A DNA stretch of 64,000 nt from Neobacillus sp. Marseille-Q6967. Its GTDB lineage: Bacteria > Bacillota > Bacilli > Bacillales > Cytobacillaceae. Position 1 is the stretch's first letter; every line of letters starts with the position of its first letter. The position numbers and the translations under genes were made by a program. Positions 44,219 through 54,760 of this stretch are shown piece after piece. Location of the stretch: positions 2,160,001-2,224,000 of the forward strand of contig NZ_CAMGZB010000001.1 of NCBI RefSeq assembly GCF_946151075.1, given 5' to 3'. The notes beneath the pieces are model-generated. The model was not told the DNA's origin. It worked only from the letters and a program-made list of their open reading frames with translations, and made no database searches.

Positions 44219-47200
44219 CTATCTTAATACATTAAAATACCTTGCTTCCGGATGAGCAAATACAATTGCTGAAACAGATGCTTCCGGCTCCATCATGCAT
44301 CCTTCGGTTAATTCAATGCCGATTTCTTCCGGTTGAATCAACTTAAACAGCTTCTTCTGATCCTCTAAGTCAGGACATGCCGGATAACCGAACGAGAAGC
44401 GCTGCCCTTGATATTTAGCGGTAAACCGGTCCTGCATACTAAATTCTAACGGATCAGGGAATCCCCAGCGGTCGCGCATTTGCCGGTGAATCAATTCAGC
44501 AAATCCTTCCGCTGTTTCCAATGCTAATGCCTGAAGAGCATGGCTTTCTAAGAATCTGCCATCCTGCTTAAACTTTTCGGCATTTTCACGGATCCCTTTT
44601 CCGGCAGTTACGGTAAAGAACCCGACATAATCCATTACGCCGCTGTCTACCGATTTAATAAAATCAGCTAAACACAAGAACGGAGAAGATTCCTGGCGTG
44701 GGAAATCAAACGTTTCAATCACTTTGCTAGGATTTTCAGGATCGTAAATTAATACTTTATTTCCATCTGACTGAGCAGGGAAAAATTGATAAACCGCATT
44801 TGGTGTAATCCAATTATTAGCCTTTGCATCAGCTAGTAACTGGTCAACTACTTCCTTAACCTTAACGGCCTTTTCATCTTTTTCGGCCAGTAATTTCGCA
44901 ATTTTCCCTTTGACACCAAGATGATGTCCGATTAACATTTGCATATTGATATATGGCTCTATATGGGAGAGAGAATAGGTTCTAAGGATATGTCTCTTCG
45001 TATCCATCGGCGTAAACACAGGTACCTCTGTCGAAACAGTCGGTCTAGGCTTAACCGCAACAGACCCGCTGGTTCGGCTTGGTAATTCCCGTGGAACTTC
45101 AACGGCTGCCAATTTTTCCTCTCTTTCCGCTTTAAGCTTTTCAAACTCTTCCGGTGATTGCAGCTGATTAGCAAGCGATAAACCAGTCATCGCATCCTTC
45201 GCATAAAGAACAAGTCCATCATATTCTTTTGAAATTTTTGTATCGGTGAATTTACGGGACAGGGCAGCACCGCCGACAAGAATAGGAGTAGAAATTCCAG
45301 CTTCCTTCATATCCTGTGCAGTTAGCACCATTTGCTGAGCAGATTTCACCAGCAAGCCGGACAAACCAACAATATCTGGTTTTTCCTCACGAACCGCCTT
45401 AACAAGTTCCGTTGGTGAAACTTTAATTCCTAAGTCCAGAACCTGGTAGCCGTTGTTGCTTAAAATAATATCAACCAAATTCTTTCCGATGTCATGAACG
45501 TCGCCTTTAACTGTTGCTAAAATAACCTTGCCTTTGGAAGCAGAAACATCGCCTTTTTCCATATAAGGCTCTAAAAAGGATACCGCGGCTTTCATGACTT
45601 CAGCACTTTGAAGTACTTCTGCAACAATCAACTGATTGTCATTAAATAGACGGCCTACTTCTTTCATTCCTTCCATTAATGGCCCGTTAATAATATCAAG
45701 CGGGGCAGGGTAGGCTTCAAGGGCTAGAGTTAAATCCGGCAGCAAGCCTTCTTTTGTTCCTTCAATCACATAATAAGCCAGACGCTCTTCTAGTGTCATA
45801 TCCGGTACAGTTGATTTTGCTTCTTTCTTTTTGCCACGGTAAAAATCAGTAAAAACAGCTAATGTTTCATCTGTAGTATTAAATAAAAGTGCTTCAGCTA
45901 ATGCGACTTCTTCTTTAGAAATCGAGGCAAACCGCTCAAGTTTTTCCGTATTTACAATCGCATAGTCAAGCCCGGCTTGTGTACAGTGATAAAGAAATAC
46001 AGAGTTTAATATCTCTCTACCTACTGGCGGAAGCCCGAAGGAAACGTTACTGACACCAAGGATGGTTTGCGTTTCAGGGAAATGTTCCTTAATTAATCTT
46101 ATCCCATCAACCGTGGCTTTTGCCGAGCCGATATATTGTTCATCGCCCGTACCGACAGGGAAGACAAGTGGATCAAATATTAGATCCTGTGGCTTAAGCT
46201 TATACTTATTCACTAACAGATCATAAGAACGTTTTGCAATCTCGAGTTTTCTTTCTGCTGAAACACCCATGCCTTTTTCATCGATGGTTCCAACAACCAC
46301 TGCTGCACCGTATCGATGGATTATCGGAACAACAGCTTCTAACCGTTCTTCACCATCTTCAAGGTTAATTGAGTTAATGATCGCTTTCCCTTGAGAAAAT
46401 TTAAGTGCTTTTTCAATGACCTTTTCATCTGTGGAGTCAATTACTAAAGGTACTTTAACTTTTTTCACGACTTCCTGAATGAAATTTTCCATATCGATAA
46501 GCTCTTCGCGGTCTGGGTCAGCAAGACAGATGTCAATAACGTGTGCACCGCCTTTAACCTGAGCACGGGCCACTTCAGCTGCCTCTTCAAATTTACCTTC
46601 GTTAATTAACCGTTTAAATTTACGGGAGCCGATAACATTCGTTCGTTCTCCAACCATGATCGGTCTTAGTGTCGGATCATCGTAAATAAAAGGTTCAATT
46701 CCCGAAACCATATGAACGCTTGAATCAACCGTTTTCCGCGGTTGAAACTTTTCCATTTCATCGGCAATCGCTCGAATATGTTCAGGAGTGGTTCCGCAGC
46801 ATCCGCCGACAATATTCAACCAGCCATGAGCAGCAAAATCAGCTAGTTTTTTTGCAAGCGTTTCTGGCGTTTCATGATAATGCCCCTCTTCATCAGGCAG
46901 GCCGGCATTCGGATAACAGCTGACAGCTATGGATGAAAGATTGGAGAGCGAGCGGACATGTTCCTGCATAAATTCTGGCCCTGTCGCACAGTTTAAGCCA
47001 ACGGCAATCGGATTCATATGCTCAATCGAAATATAGAAGGATTCAATCGTCTGCCCGGCAAGGGTGGTTCCCATTGGTTCAATCGTACCAGATACCATTA
47101 ACGGCAGTGTTTTACCTGTTTTTTCAAAAGCACGCTGTATCCCAAGATAACCAGCTTTTACGTTTAACATATCTTGACTTGTTTCAAGGAGAAGAAGGTC

Positions 47201-47668
47201 AGCTCCTCCGTCAATCAGGCCAATCGCCTGTTCTTCATAAGAGTCAGCTAATGCATCAAAGGTGGTTCCGCCTGTCACACTCAATGTTTTGGTAGTTGGT
47301 CCCATGGAGCCAGCAACATAACGTGGCCATTCAGGTGTTGAAGCCTGATCTGCTTCTTTTTTAGCGATTTGCGCTGCTATTTTATTGATCTCATATGCTT
47401 TATATCCAAGCTGGTATTCATCCAAAACAATACTTGTAGCACCGAACGTATTCGTTTCAATAATATCGGCTCCAGCATTGAGGTATTCGCGATGAATCTC
47501 GGCAATAACGGACGGGGCTGTTAAATTTAAGTTCTCGTTACAACCATCATATTCCTCGCCTCCAAAATCATCGGGCGTAAGATTGGCTCTCTGGAGCATC
47601 GTTCCCATCGCACCGTCCATGATGAGAATTCGTTTTTTCAATTGTTCATTAATTGGTGCTTTCAACAT
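44219..47668 (-). CDS. metH: Cobalamin-dependent methionine synthase
   Basis: 1149 residues, full length with all four modules: homocysteine-binding domain (zinc Cys in NCATGP near 225 and [10 protein letters not shown] near 292), pterin-binding domain (about 330-600, [13 protein letters not shown]), cobalamin domain (about 650-890, with the B12 His ligand in DVHDIGKN) and the AdoMet activation domain (to the end, [12 protein letters not shown]). It methylates homocysteine with methyltetrahydrofolate. It overlaps yitJ by 20 bases, the last gene of the S-box operon. Confidence 0.97.
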   Translation of the reverse strand: MLKAPINEQLKKRILIMDGAMGTMLQRANLTPDDFGGEEYDGCNENLNLTAPSVIAEIHREYLNAGADIIETNTFGATSIVLDEYQLGYKAYEINKIAAQIAKKEADQASTPEWPRYVAGSMGPTTKTLSVTGGTTFDALADSYEEQAIGLIDGGADLLLLETSQDMLNVKAGYLGIQRAFEKTGKTLPLMVSGTIEPMGTTLAGQTIESFYISIEHMNPIAVGLNCATGPEFMQEHVRSLSNLSSIAVSCYPNAGLPDEEGHYHETPETLAKKLADFAAHGWLNIVGGCCGTTPEHIRAIADEMEKFQPRKTVDSSVHMVSGIEPFIYDDPTLRPIMVGERTNVIGSRKFKRLINEGKFEEAAEVARAQVKGGAHVIDICLADPDREELIDMENFIQEVVKKVKVPLVIDSTDEKVIEKALKFSQGKAIINSINLEDGEERLEAVVPIIHRYGAAVVVGTIDEKGMGVSAERKLEIAKRSYDLLVNKYKLKPQDLIFDPLVFPVGTGDEQYIGSAKATVDGIRLIKEHFPETQTILGVSNVSFGLPPVGREILNSVFLYHCTQAGLDYAIVNTEKLERFASISKEEVALAEALLFNTTDETLAVFTDFYRGKKKEAKSTVPDMTLEERLAYYVIEGTKEGLLPDLTLALEAYPAPLDIINGPLMEGMKEVGRLFNDNQLIVAEVLQSAEVMKAAVSFLEPYMEKGDVSASKGKVILATVKGDVHDIGKNLVDIILSNNGYQVLDLGIKVSPTELVKAVREEKPDIVGLSGLLVKSAQQMVLTAQDMKEAGISTPILVGGAALSRKFTDTKISKEYDGLVLYAKDAMTGLSLANQLQSPEEFEKLKAEREEKLAAVEVPRELPSRTSGSVAVKPRPTVSTEVPVFTPMDTKRHILRTYSLSHIEPYINMQMLIGHHLGVKGKIAKLLAEKDEKAVKVKEVVDQLLADAKANNWITPNAVYQFFPAQSDGNKVLIYDPENPSKVIETFDFPRQESSPFLCLADFIKSVDSGVMDYVGFFTVTAGKGIRENAEKFKQDGRFLESHALQALALETAEGFAELIHRQMRDRWGFPDPLEFSMQDRFTAKYQGQRFSFGYPACPDLEDQKKLFKLIQPEEIGIELTEGCMMEPEASVSAIVFAHPEARYFNVLR

Positions 47669-49511
47669 AGTTGTTTATCCCCCTAACTTCTCCTGCACGC
47701 TGTCTTGCATAGACCGCTAATTCGGTGGTTAGATCATATCGTAAAAACGGTGTGATTAAATAGATTCCATTAAACATGTCAAGTGCCGCATCGATTAGAG
47801 ATTTTGTAATCGCAATACCTTCACGGGCCGCTTGAATTGGCTGATCATGCAGGCTGGCCATCAGGTCACGGATTGGCTGAGCAATTTTGATACCAGGAAC
47901 TTCATTATGCAGGAATTCTGCATTCCTGCTGCCTGTTAAAGGCATGAGCCCAATATAAATTGGGGCGTTAAGATGTTTCGTATTTTCGTAGACTTCGATT
48001 AACTTTTCTTCCGAGAAAACCGGCTGAGAAATAAAATAATCTGCGCCAGATTCGATTTTTTTCTCAAGTCGTTTAACGGCTTTTTCAACGGAACGGACAT
48101 TTGGATTAAAGGCGCCAGCGATGCTAAAAGCTGTTTTTTGACCAAGGTCTTTGCCGGAGAAGGATAATCCTTCATTTAACTGTTTAATCATTTGGATTAA
48201 CTCAAATGATGATACATCATAAACAGAGGATGCTCCTGGAAAATCTCCAACTCGGGCTGGGTCGCCAGTGATCGCCAGTACGTCATGCATCCCAAGAGTA
48301 TGAAGCCCCATTAGGTGGGATTGCAGCCCAATAATATTGCGGTCTCTGCAAGCAATATGGATAAGCGGGCGCATTCCTAATTCTTGTTTCACTAGGTACC
48401 CTAAAGATTCATTGGAAATCCGCACCTGAGCTAACGAGTTATCTGCCATTGTAATTGCATCGATTCCCGCTTCTTTTAACGCTTTTGCTCCTTCAAAAAA
48501 TTTGCTGGTATCAAGTTTTCTAGGAGTATCTAATTCTACAATAACGGATGGTCTCTCTTTTACGATTTCTTCAAGCGGCTGTGAATCTCTTTTAGAGGTA
48601 CTTGATTCGACAATAATCTTCCGTTGTTCCAATTTTACAACTTTTTCTGTTATAGGTGCACTATTTTTTAGTTCTGAAGCAAAGGCCCGAATGTGTTCAG
48701 GTGTCGTACCACAGCAGCCGCCAAGCAAGCGGACACCTTGGGTGCGAAACTCTTGCGCTGATTTTCTAAAATAATCCGCATCGCCTTCATAGTGGAATTT
48801 ACCATCTGTGTAGGCGGGAAGACTTGCGTTTGGATAGGCTGATAAAAAGCTGTTGGCAGGTAATTCTATTTGTTCAAGTGCTTTGAGCATATGATGCGGA
48901 CCTAGACGACAATTTAGACCGATGACATCAGAACCAAGGGATTCAAGTCGTTTTAATGCATCATTAACCGGAGTTCGATCTTGTAAAATCCCTGGTTCTT
49001 GAAGGGATACCTGTGAGATAATCGGCAAATTTGTCTCCTTGCGGGCAATCGTCAGGATCGTCTCAAGTTCTTCTAAATCATAAAAGGTTTCAAGTAACAG
49101 ACCATCCACACCTTCTAGTAGAAGGCAGTATAATTGCTCGCGAAAACTTCTTTTGATTTCTTCAATAGAAACTGAATTCGGTTTAATCCCTCGATTGCCC
49201 CCAATGGTTCCGAGAACATAGGCATCAGCCGAGGCAGCTAGTTTCGCATTTTTTACAGCAGCGCTGTTGATTTCTTTAACCGAATCCTCCAAGCCATATC
49301 GCTGCAACTTTAGATAATTGGCTGCATACGTGTTTGTTTGAATTACATCGGCTCCGGCGTTAATATACGCTTTATGGATTTCTTGAATTTTTTCTGGGTG
49401 GGAGAGGTTTAGCTCCTCTAAGCAGCTATCCTTTCCGAATGAATAGAGAAGGGTGCCCATCGCACCATCAGCTATTAATATCTGATTCTTTAATTTTTCT
49501 AAAAAACTCAT
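47649..49511 (-). CDS. yitJ: Bifunctional homocysteine S-methyltransferase/methylenetetrahydrofolate reductase
   Basis: 620 residues. The N-terminal half (to about 300) is a homocysteine methyltransferase with zinc Cys motifs NCRLGP and [10 protein letters not shown]; the C-terminal half (about 330-610) is the MTHFR barrel that binds FAD ([28 protein letters not shown]). The reductase half supplies methyltetrahydrofolate for MetH and possibly for its own first half. Overlaps metC by 4 bases (ATGA) and metH by 20, so translation is coupled. Known member of the S-box regulon in B. subtilis. Confidence 0.95.
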   Translation of the reverse strand: MSFLEKLKNQILIADGAMGTLLYSFGKDSCLEELNLSHPEKIQEIHKAYINAGADVIQTNTYAANYLKLQRYGLEDSVKEINSAAVKNAKLAASADAYVLGTIGGNRGIKPNSVSIEEIKRSFREQLYCLLLEGVDGLLLETFYDLEELETILTIARKETNLPIISQVSLQEPGILQDRTPVNDALKRLESLGSDVIGLNCRLGPHHMLKALEQIELPANSFLSAYPNASLPAYTDGKFHYEGDADYFRKSAQEFRTQGVRLLGGCCGTTPEHIRAFASELKNSAPITEKVVKLEQRKIIVESSTSKRDSQPLEEIVKERPSVIVELDTPRKLDTSKFFEGAKALKEAGIDAITMADNSLAQVRISNESLGYLVKQELGMRPLIHIACRDRNIIGLQSHLMGLHTLGMHDVLAITGDPARVGDFPGASSVYDVSSFELIQMIKQLNEGLSFSGKDLGQKTAFSIAGAFNPNVRSVEKAVKRLEKKIESGADYFISQPVFSEEKLIEVYENTKHLNAPIYIGLMPLTGSRNAEFLHNEVPGIKIAQPIRDLMASLHDQPIQAAREGIAITKSLIDAALDMFNGIYLITPFLRYDLTTELAVYARQRAGEVRGINNYVESTN

Positions 49512-50701
49512 ACTGATTCTCCTTGCTGCAAGACTAGATGTTGATCTTTTACATGCTGTAAAGCCTGAGAAAAGTCCTTAATCAGATCATCCGTATTTTC
49601 TAAGCCGACTGATAAACGAATGAGGCCGTTTTTAATTCCTCGTTTTTCCCTTTCCGCTTGCGGCATGGCAGCATGAGACATTTTGGCAGGATACGATAAA
49701 ATCGATTCCACTGCTCCAAGGCTTACAGCAAACACAGGAATCTTCACATATTTTAGGAACGTTTGAAGTGCCTGCTCATCTTCTAATTCAAAGGATAAAA
49801 CTGCACCAGGACCGCCGGCTTGCGTTTTTTGCAGCTCGTACTGAGGATGGTTTTCAAGACCTGGGTAATGAACCTTTTCAACCAGCGGATGAGCCTCTAA
49901 ATATTCTGCTAGTTTAATAGCAGATTTTTGTGATTGTTCAAGCCTTACATGAAGGGTTTTTAATCCCCTAAGTACAAGCCATGCATCCTGTACACCAAGA
50001 ACAGCCCCAAAGGAATTTTGTAAGAAATATAGTCTCTTACCTAATTCTTCATCTTTTACGACTGCAAGGCCAGCTAACACATCACTATGGCCTGATAAAA
50101 ACTTCGTTGCACTGTGAAGAACAACATCAGCGCCAAGCTCTAAAGGTCTTTGGTATTCGGGAGTTAAAAAAGTGTTATCTACATAAGTAACGGCATTAAT
50201 TTCTTTTGCAAAAGAACTAATCGCTTGAATATCCGTTACTTTTAATAAAGGGTTGGACGGTGTTTCAACATAAAAAGCTTTTGTATTTGGCTGAATGGCC
50301 TGTTTTACTTCATTTAAGTCGGTCATGTCAACGAAGGTATGTTCAATTCCTAAACGGGTAAGGACCTCTGTTACTAATCTAAAGGTACCGCCATAAACAT
50401 CCTCAGTGATGACAACATGGTCACCAGCAGAAAGGAGGAGGAAGGCGGTGGAGATAGCCGCCATACCTGATGAAAAAGCAAAACCTCTTGTACCGCCTTC
50501 TAATTCAGCGATCACATCTTCCAGCGCTTCTCTTGTAGGATTGGCGCTGCGAGCATAATCGTACTTCCCAAATTTATCGAGATCAAGTTGATGAAAAGTA
50601 GAAGCATGTTGAATCGGAACACTAACTGCGCCTGTTGCCGGGTCAAATTTATGGCGATTATGAAGGAGCTTGGTTTCAAAACTATAGTTTTCTGAACTCA
50701 T
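49508..50701 (-). CDS. metC: Cystathionine beta-lyase
   Basis: 397-residue PLP enzyme of the Cys/Met metabolism family. The PLP lysine is in [14 protein letters not shown], and the phosphate-binding [10 protein letters not shown] and [12 protein letters not shown] are present. With MetI it forms the transsulfuration route from cysteine to homocysteine; it releases homocysteine, pyruvate and ammonia from cystathionine. Start overlaps the metI stop by one base (TAATG). Assigned to MetC rather than MetI by order and by similarity to B. subtilis YjcJ. Confidence 0.9.
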   Translation of the reverse strand: MSSENYSFETKLLHNRHKFDPATGAVSVPIQHASTFHQLDLDKFGKYDYARSANPTREALEDVIAELEGGTRGFAFSSGMAAISTAFLLLSAGDHVVITEDVYGGTFRLVTEVLTRLGIEHTFVDMTDLNEVKQAIQPNTKAFYVETPSNPLLKVTDIQAISSFAKEINAVTYVDNTFLTPEYQRPLELGADVVLHSATKFLSGHSDVLAGLAVVKDEELGKRLYFLQNSFGAVLGVQDAWLVLRGLKTLHVRLEQSQKSAIKLAEYLEAHPLVEKVHYPGLENHPQYELQKTQAGGPGAVLSFELEDEQALQTFLKYVKIPVFAVSLGAVESILSYPAKMSHAAMPQAEREKRGIKNGLIRLSVGLENTDDLIKDFSQALQHVKDQHLVLQQGESV

Positions 50702-51816
50702 TATCCAATCACTCCTTCTTTTAATTTTGCTAATGCCTGTTCAAGATCTTCAATAATATCGGAAGGGTCTTCCAAACCGACAGAGAATCTTAATAATCGG
50801 TTACATACACCGGACTGAATTCGAACTTCTTCTGGAATATCTGCATGCGTCTGGGTTGCTGGGTACGTAATAAAGCTTTCTGTACCACCAAGACTTTCCG
50901 CAAACGAGATAAGAGATAGTGCCTGCAGGAATGGATTCACCCAAGCTTCATCCTGTAAACGGAACGAAACCATTCCGCCCTTACCTGGATACAAAACATC
51001 TGTTATACCATCATGGTTTGAAAGGTACTCGACGATTGCCTTTGCGTTGCTTTCATGTCTTTGCATTCTTAAGGATAAAGTCTTCATTCCGCGCATTACG
51101 AGCCAGGAATCAAATGGACCTAGGACACCGCCTGCTCCATTATGGTGAAATGCAAGTGCCTCACAAAGTTCTTTCCCCTTGGCAACTACAAGACCAGCAA
51201 GGACATCATTATGACCACCTAAGTATTTTGTCGCACTATGGATGACAATGTCTGCGCCTAGCAGGATTGGCTGCTGGAGAAGAGGCGTATAAAATGTATT
51301 ATCAACAATCAGCAATATATCATATTTTTTTGCAATTTCTGAAACAGCGGCAATGTCAGATTGCTGCATAAGAGGGTTAGTCGGTGTCTCAAGAAAAATC
51401 GCCTTCGTTTGAGGAGTAATCTTACTTTCAATTAATACCGGATCACATGTATTGACATATTGAGTATTTAATCCCCACTTTTTGAACCCTTGTTCTAGTA
51501 ATCTATAAGTTCCACCATATAGATCTTCACTGACAATCCATTCGTCCCCGGATTCGAACAAAGATAGAATGGTAAAAATTGCAGCCATCCCTGAACTACA
51601 GGCAAAACCTTGATCTCCGCCTTCTAAATCTGCAATCGCTTGTTCAAGGAGCTTCCGAGTAGGATTGCCGGTACGTGAATAATCAAAACCAGTTGACTGC
51701 CCAATGCCTTCGTGGCGGTAAGCCGTTGAAAAATATACCGGCGGGTTTACGGTGCCTGTCACCGTATCGCTTCTATTTCCGATTTGCGCTAATTTCGTAT
51801 CGATTTTATAAGCCAT
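50701..51816 (-). CDS. metI: Cystathionine gamma-synthase/O-acetylhomoserine thiolyase
   Basis: 371-residue PLP enzyme; lysine in HSATKYLGGHNDVLAG, cofactor-binding FACSSGMAAIF and LIVDNTFYTPLLQ. It joins an activated homoserine ester to cysteine (or sulfide). Follows the S-box leader, so it is the first gene of the methionine operon. Two ATG codons (51822 and 51816) follow GGGAGG at 4 and 10 bases; I report the second as the better spaced, though either is possible. Confidence 0.92.
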   Translation of the reverse strand: MAYKIDTKLAQIGNRSDTVTGTVNPPVYFSTAYRHEGIGQSTGFDYSRTGNPTRKLLEQAIADLEGGDQGFACSSGMAAIFTILSLFESGDEWIVSEDLYGGTYRLLEQGFKKWGLNTQYVNTCDPVLIESKITPQTKAIFLETPTNPLMQQSDIAAVSEIAKKYDILLIVDNTFYTPLLQQPILLGADIVIHSATKYLGGHNDVLAGLVVAKGKELCEALAFHHNGAGGVLGPFDSWLVMRGMKTLSLRMQRHESNAKAIVEYLSNHDGITDVLYPGKGGMVSFRLQDEAWVNPFLQALSLISFAESLGGTESFITYPATQTHADIPEEVRIQSGVCNRLLRFSVGLEDPSDIIEDLEQALAKLKEGVIG

Positions 51817-51843
51817 TTTCATTCTTCCTCCCTTTTTTAAAAA

Positions 51844-52010
51844 CAAAAAAAGCCTTCTTTAAGAAGAAGACTTTTGTATGTACGACCCACATAGTCATTC
51901 TTCTTATCTCGCAAATGCATCATTTGCAGGACTTAGCACCTTTTCAATGAACGAACATTGATGGTTGCTGAGACTTCACAGGGCCTTTCCCTCTGCCTCT
52001 CTTGATAAGA
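51844..52010 (-). ncRNA. S-box (SAM-I) riboswitch with terminator
   Basis: Read on the minus strand: CTTATCAAGAGAGGCAGAGG at the 5' end (52010-51991), GGCCCTGTGAAGTCTCAGCAACC in the centre (given in part: CTCAGCAACC), AAGGTGCTAAGTCCTGCA, then GAGATAAGAAG closing helix P1. This is the conserved S-box aptamer. A terminator hairpin AGTCTTCTT/AAGAAGGCT and T run (51872-51844) follows. SAM binding ends transcription; low SAM allows the metI-metC-yitJ-metH operon to be read. Confidence 0.95.
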
Positions 52011-52035
52011 AAATCAATATTTAGACTTTTTATAA

Positions 52036-52064
52036 AATTTACTACAATATAAAAGGAGTGTCAA
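52036..52064 (-). promoter_or_regulatory. Promoter of the S-box operon
   Basis: Minus strand TTGACA (52064-52059) with 17-bp spacer to TAAATT (52041-52036), placing the start of the RNA just before the aptamer. Confidence 0.6.
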
Positions 52065-52106
52065 TGTATTTAACGAATTTATTGTGTTTCTATTATTTGT
52101 AAACGC

Positions 52107-52472
52107 TTAACCAGAGCTATTGTTTTTTTCCCATAATTTAAACTTTATATAATTTATATATTCTTTAAAATCATTTTTATCTATGCCATCGCTAATAGCC
52201 TTTTCAATTAAAACCTTCCATTCCTTGTCAAGTATCCTTTCTCCTCCTCTGCTATCAATTTGACCGTCTATTAGATCAAACCCAGTAAGTAAAAATTCAA
52301 TCGAAACATCTAAAGGGTTAGCGACTTTCATTAAAAAATGAATAGACGGATTTTTATTAAGGTCCCGTTCAATATTGCTTAAATAAGATTTTGAAACATT
52401 TGCTAGATCCGCAAGCTCAGTAATTGAATATCCTTTTTGCTCTCTTAGCTTTTTAATACGTTCTCCAATCAT
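52107..52472 (-). CDS. SinR/SlrR-like biofilm regulator
   Basis: 121 residues: an XRE DNA-binding domain (1-66; GERIKKLREQKGYSITELAD, VSKSYLSNIERDLNKNPSI) and a C-terminal SinI-type dimerisation helix pair (DKEWKVLIEKAISDGIDKND, residues 80-99). Both domains match SinR and SlrR. It is divergent from epsA, the position of slrR next to the B. subtilis eps operon. AAGGAGAATCT precedes the ATG. Its operator-like palindrome GTTCTTTTAAAAGAAC is in the shared upstream region, so self- and eps-regulation is probable. Confidence 0.88.
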   Translation of the reverse strand: MIGERIKKLREQKGYSITELADLANVSKSYLSNIERDLNKNPSIHFLMKVANPLDVSIEFLLTGFDLIDGQIDSRGGERILDKEWKVLIEKAISDGIDKNDFKEYINYIKFKLWEKNNSSG

Positions 52473-52657
52473 AGATTCTCCTTAAATATTTATTATTTTT
52501 TAATTATTTTAAAAAATTCTTATATTAAATGCTAAAGCATCCCCAAAAATTTCCTATTCTAAACAACTATTTAGAATAAGGAGAGGGTTGGTCAGAGTCC
52601 AATTTAATATATTTATTAATTGTAACTAGGTCTTAATAATATTATATATGATTATCT

Positions 52658-52673
52658 GTTCTTTTAAAAGAAC
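52658..52673. promoter_or_regulatory. SinR-like operator
   Basis: GTTCTTTTAAAAGAAC is a perfect 16-bp palindrome made of two inverted copies of GTTCTTT, which fits the SinR box GTTCTYT. Confidence 0.7.
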
Positions 52674-52727
52674 GAAATTATAAGAAAAAAGGAGTATTTT
52701 AAAGCACAGATTATTTTTTAAAAATCT

Positions 52728-52762
<35 letters not shown>

Positions 52763-53145
52763 GTGTTCTTAATATAGAGTTGAATTTAAGAGAATGTCTC
52801 AATGATTATGTGGCTAAATAAGGAGAATAATTGATTGGTACAAATTAATTTTTAAATACTAAAAGTATATATAATTGAAATTAAAGTAGAATTATTGAAT
52901 TAAAGTATATGTGACAAGTTTGTTAAACGGATGTGAATTTTTAATAAAATAAAGAAATTAGAATAAGAAATTAGGATTGACTTGTTCTATATAAAGAATT
53001 ATTATAAGAATATCTTAAAATTAAGTTAGTCAAAATTGATTTGAACTCAATAGGGTAATCAAAAGGGGTTTGTGCATTAAAAAGAACAGGATTAGAAATA
53101 TGTTGAGACCTTATTATATAAAATATATTAAAAAGTGGTGAAAAC

Positions 53146-53844
53146 GTGGAAAAAGAGATCAATATTAAAAGACTATTTAACATAGTAAAGAAAAGAATTT
53201 GGATTGTTATAGTTACTACTATTATATCATCTACATTTGCTGCTATTTATAGTGTATATTTTACTACCCCCCTCTACGAATCGTCATCTAGAATCATAGT
53301 TAATGCACAGCCTGACTTGATGAATACTCTGATGGTAGTAATAAAAGAACCAACATTTTTGGAGCATGTTATTAATGAGGAAAAATTAGATAGAAGTCCA
53401 GAAGAGTTGAGTCAACAAATAACAGCAGGAAGTATTGCTGGTTCCTCGATTGTTAAAATTTCAGTTGTTGATACAAATCCGAGGATAGCAGCCAATATAG
53501 CTGATGCAGTTGCAGATGTCTTTAAGAATGAAATACCTAAAATTTTGGGGTTTAGTGATATTAGAATATTTTCTAAAGCTAAAGTCATTTCAAATCCTAT
53601 TAATTTAAACCATGAAAAAAAGATAGTGATTGGTATAATGTTAGGATTAATTGCTGGAGTTGGAATTATATTTCTATTAGATTTTTTGGATAATACTGTT
53701 AAATCAGAACGGAGTATTGAAGATTTACTTGGAATCCCGGTTATCGGGAATGTATCTAGAATAAACAAAAAGAACACCGCATTAAAAAAAACAAAGAGAT
53801 TAACAATAGGTACAAGGGGGGATTCAGTTGAAACTTATAGATAG
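53146..53844 (+). CDS. epsA: Wzz/EpsA-type chain-length and kinase-modulator protein
   Basis: 232 residues of the YveK/CapA family: two membrane helices (about 20-40 and 162-182) flank an extracellular region, with the cytoplasmic C-terminal tail that activates the partner BY-kinase. It sets polymer length and joins EpsB in the membrane. AAAGTGGTGAAAAC precedes the GTG/ATG start. Its 3' end overlaps epsB by 17 bases. Confidence 0.88.
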   Translation: MEKEINIKRLFNIVKKRIWIVIVTTIISSTFAAIYSVYFTTPLYESSSRIIVNAQPDLMNTLMVVIKEPTFLEHVINEEKLDRSPEELSQQITAGSIAGSSIVKISVVDTNPRIAANIADAVADVFKNEIPKILGFSDIRIFSKAKVISNPINLNHEKKIVIGIMLGLIAGVGIIFLLDFLDNTVKSERSIEDLLGIPVIGNVSRINKKNTALKKTKRLTIGTRGDSVETYR

Positions 53845-54490
53845 AAAATCCTCACAATTAAAGAAAAAAATAAATTTAATAACTGCTACCAATCCAAATG
53901 GTATTATTTCTGAACAATATCGGAAGATACGCACTAATTTTTTATCTTGTCCTAATTCTATTAATCCTCAAACAGTTATAATAACATCTCCTAATCAAGA
54001 AGAAGGGAAATCAACAACTGCGGCCAATTTTGCTGTATCATTAGCGCAGCAAGGAAAAAATGTGCTTTTAATTGACGCAAATTTAAGAAAATCATCGCTA
54101 CATTCATCATTTAAAGTGGATAATTCAATTGGATTAAGTAATGTGTTAAAAGGAAGAAATCAGCTTAATGATGTCATTGTCCAAACAGAAATTAAAGGAT
54201 TAGATCTTATACCTAGTGGTCCTCCTCCTTTGAACCCTGCTGAATTACTGGGTTCTAACGAAATGGAATTGTTAATCGATAACGTTATTAAACGATACGA
54301 TATGGTTTTATTTGATACTCCAGGTGTTCTTGAGTTTGCCGATGCAAAAATTTTGGCTAATCAATGTGATAGTTTAATTTTAGTAATTAGATGGGGAAAA
54401 ACAAAAAATGAAGCAGCTATTGAAGCAAAAAGACTACTAGAACCTGATAAAGCAAAGTTGCTTGGGGTTATATTAAATGATAGGGTATAA
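53828..54490 (+). CDS. epsB: EpsB-like BY-kinase (CpsD/CapB family)
   Basis: 220 residues with the P-loop of bacterial tyrosine kinases: Walker A SPNQEEGKSTTAAN (54-67), Walker A' LLIDANLRK (80-88) and Walker B MVLFDTPG. It would autophosphorylate and tune polysaccharide assembly with EpsA. Walker A' is altered (DANLRKS instead of DADLRRP). The protein ends at NDRV, right after the last strand, without the tyrosine cluster typical of the C-terminus. TTG start with GGGGGGATTCAG upstream overlaps epsA. Confidence 0.88.
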   Translation: MKLIDRKSSQLKKKINLITATNPNGIISEQYRKIRTNFLSCPNSINPQTVIITSPNQEEGKSTTAANFAVSLAQQGKNVLLIDANLRKSSLHSSFKVDNSIGLSNVLKGRNQLNDVIVQTEIKGLDLIPSGPPPLNPAELLGSNEMELLIDNVIKRYDMVLFDTPGVLEFADAKILANQCDSLILVIRWGKTKNEAAIEAKRLLEPDKAKLLGVILNDRV

Positions 54491-54523
54491 AGAAAATAAT
54501 TTTTTATTTTTTTTTGATTTCCT

Positions 54524-54539
54524 GTTCTTTATTAAGAAC
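54524..54539. promoter_or_regulatory. Second SinR-like operator
   Basis: GTTCTTTATTAAGAAC, a palindrome with one mismatch carrying two inverted GTTCTT half-sites, 34 bases after epsB. Confidence 0.5.
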
Positions 54540-54559
54540 TAATTTTAGTTATAAAAAGA

Positions 54560-54675
54560 ATTTGGTGATGTCTTCTTACCAATATCAAAGGAGGCACTCG
54601 GTCATGCTGTGGGTTGAATAGACCTTAGACGCTAGTCGTCAAGAGTGTGATGTGAGGGGGGGTTGAATGCCCTAT
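54560..54675 (+). ncRNA. EAR-like processive antitermination RNA
   Basis: Between epsB and epsC, the place where B. subtilis carries the EAR element. Visible helices: TTGGT/ACCAA (54562-54566 with 54578-54582); a junction closed by CACTC/GAGTG (54595-54599 with 54643-54647) that holds hairpins GGTC/GACC (54600-54603 with 54621-54624) and GACG/CGTC (54628-54631 with 54637-54640). This GC-richer stretch stands out in AT-rich surroundings. EAR lets RNA polymerase read through downstream terminators of the eps operon. Identity is inferred from place and structure. Confidence 0.65.
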
Positions 54676-54679
54676 ATAA

Positions 54680-54737
54680 TAATTAAAAATTTTCATTATA
54701 TGGTCTGTTACGGCCATATAATGAAAACTTTTAATTA
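54680..54737 (+). other. Long 24-bp inverted repeat after the EAR-like RNA
   Basis: Arms 54680-54703 and 54714-54737 pair over 24 bases with one mismatch; 10-base loop. AT-rich, without a following T run, so it is an unusual hairpin rather than a standard terminator. Confidence 0.75.
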
Positions 54738-54760
54738 TCAATAATAAGGAGTGTTGGGGC

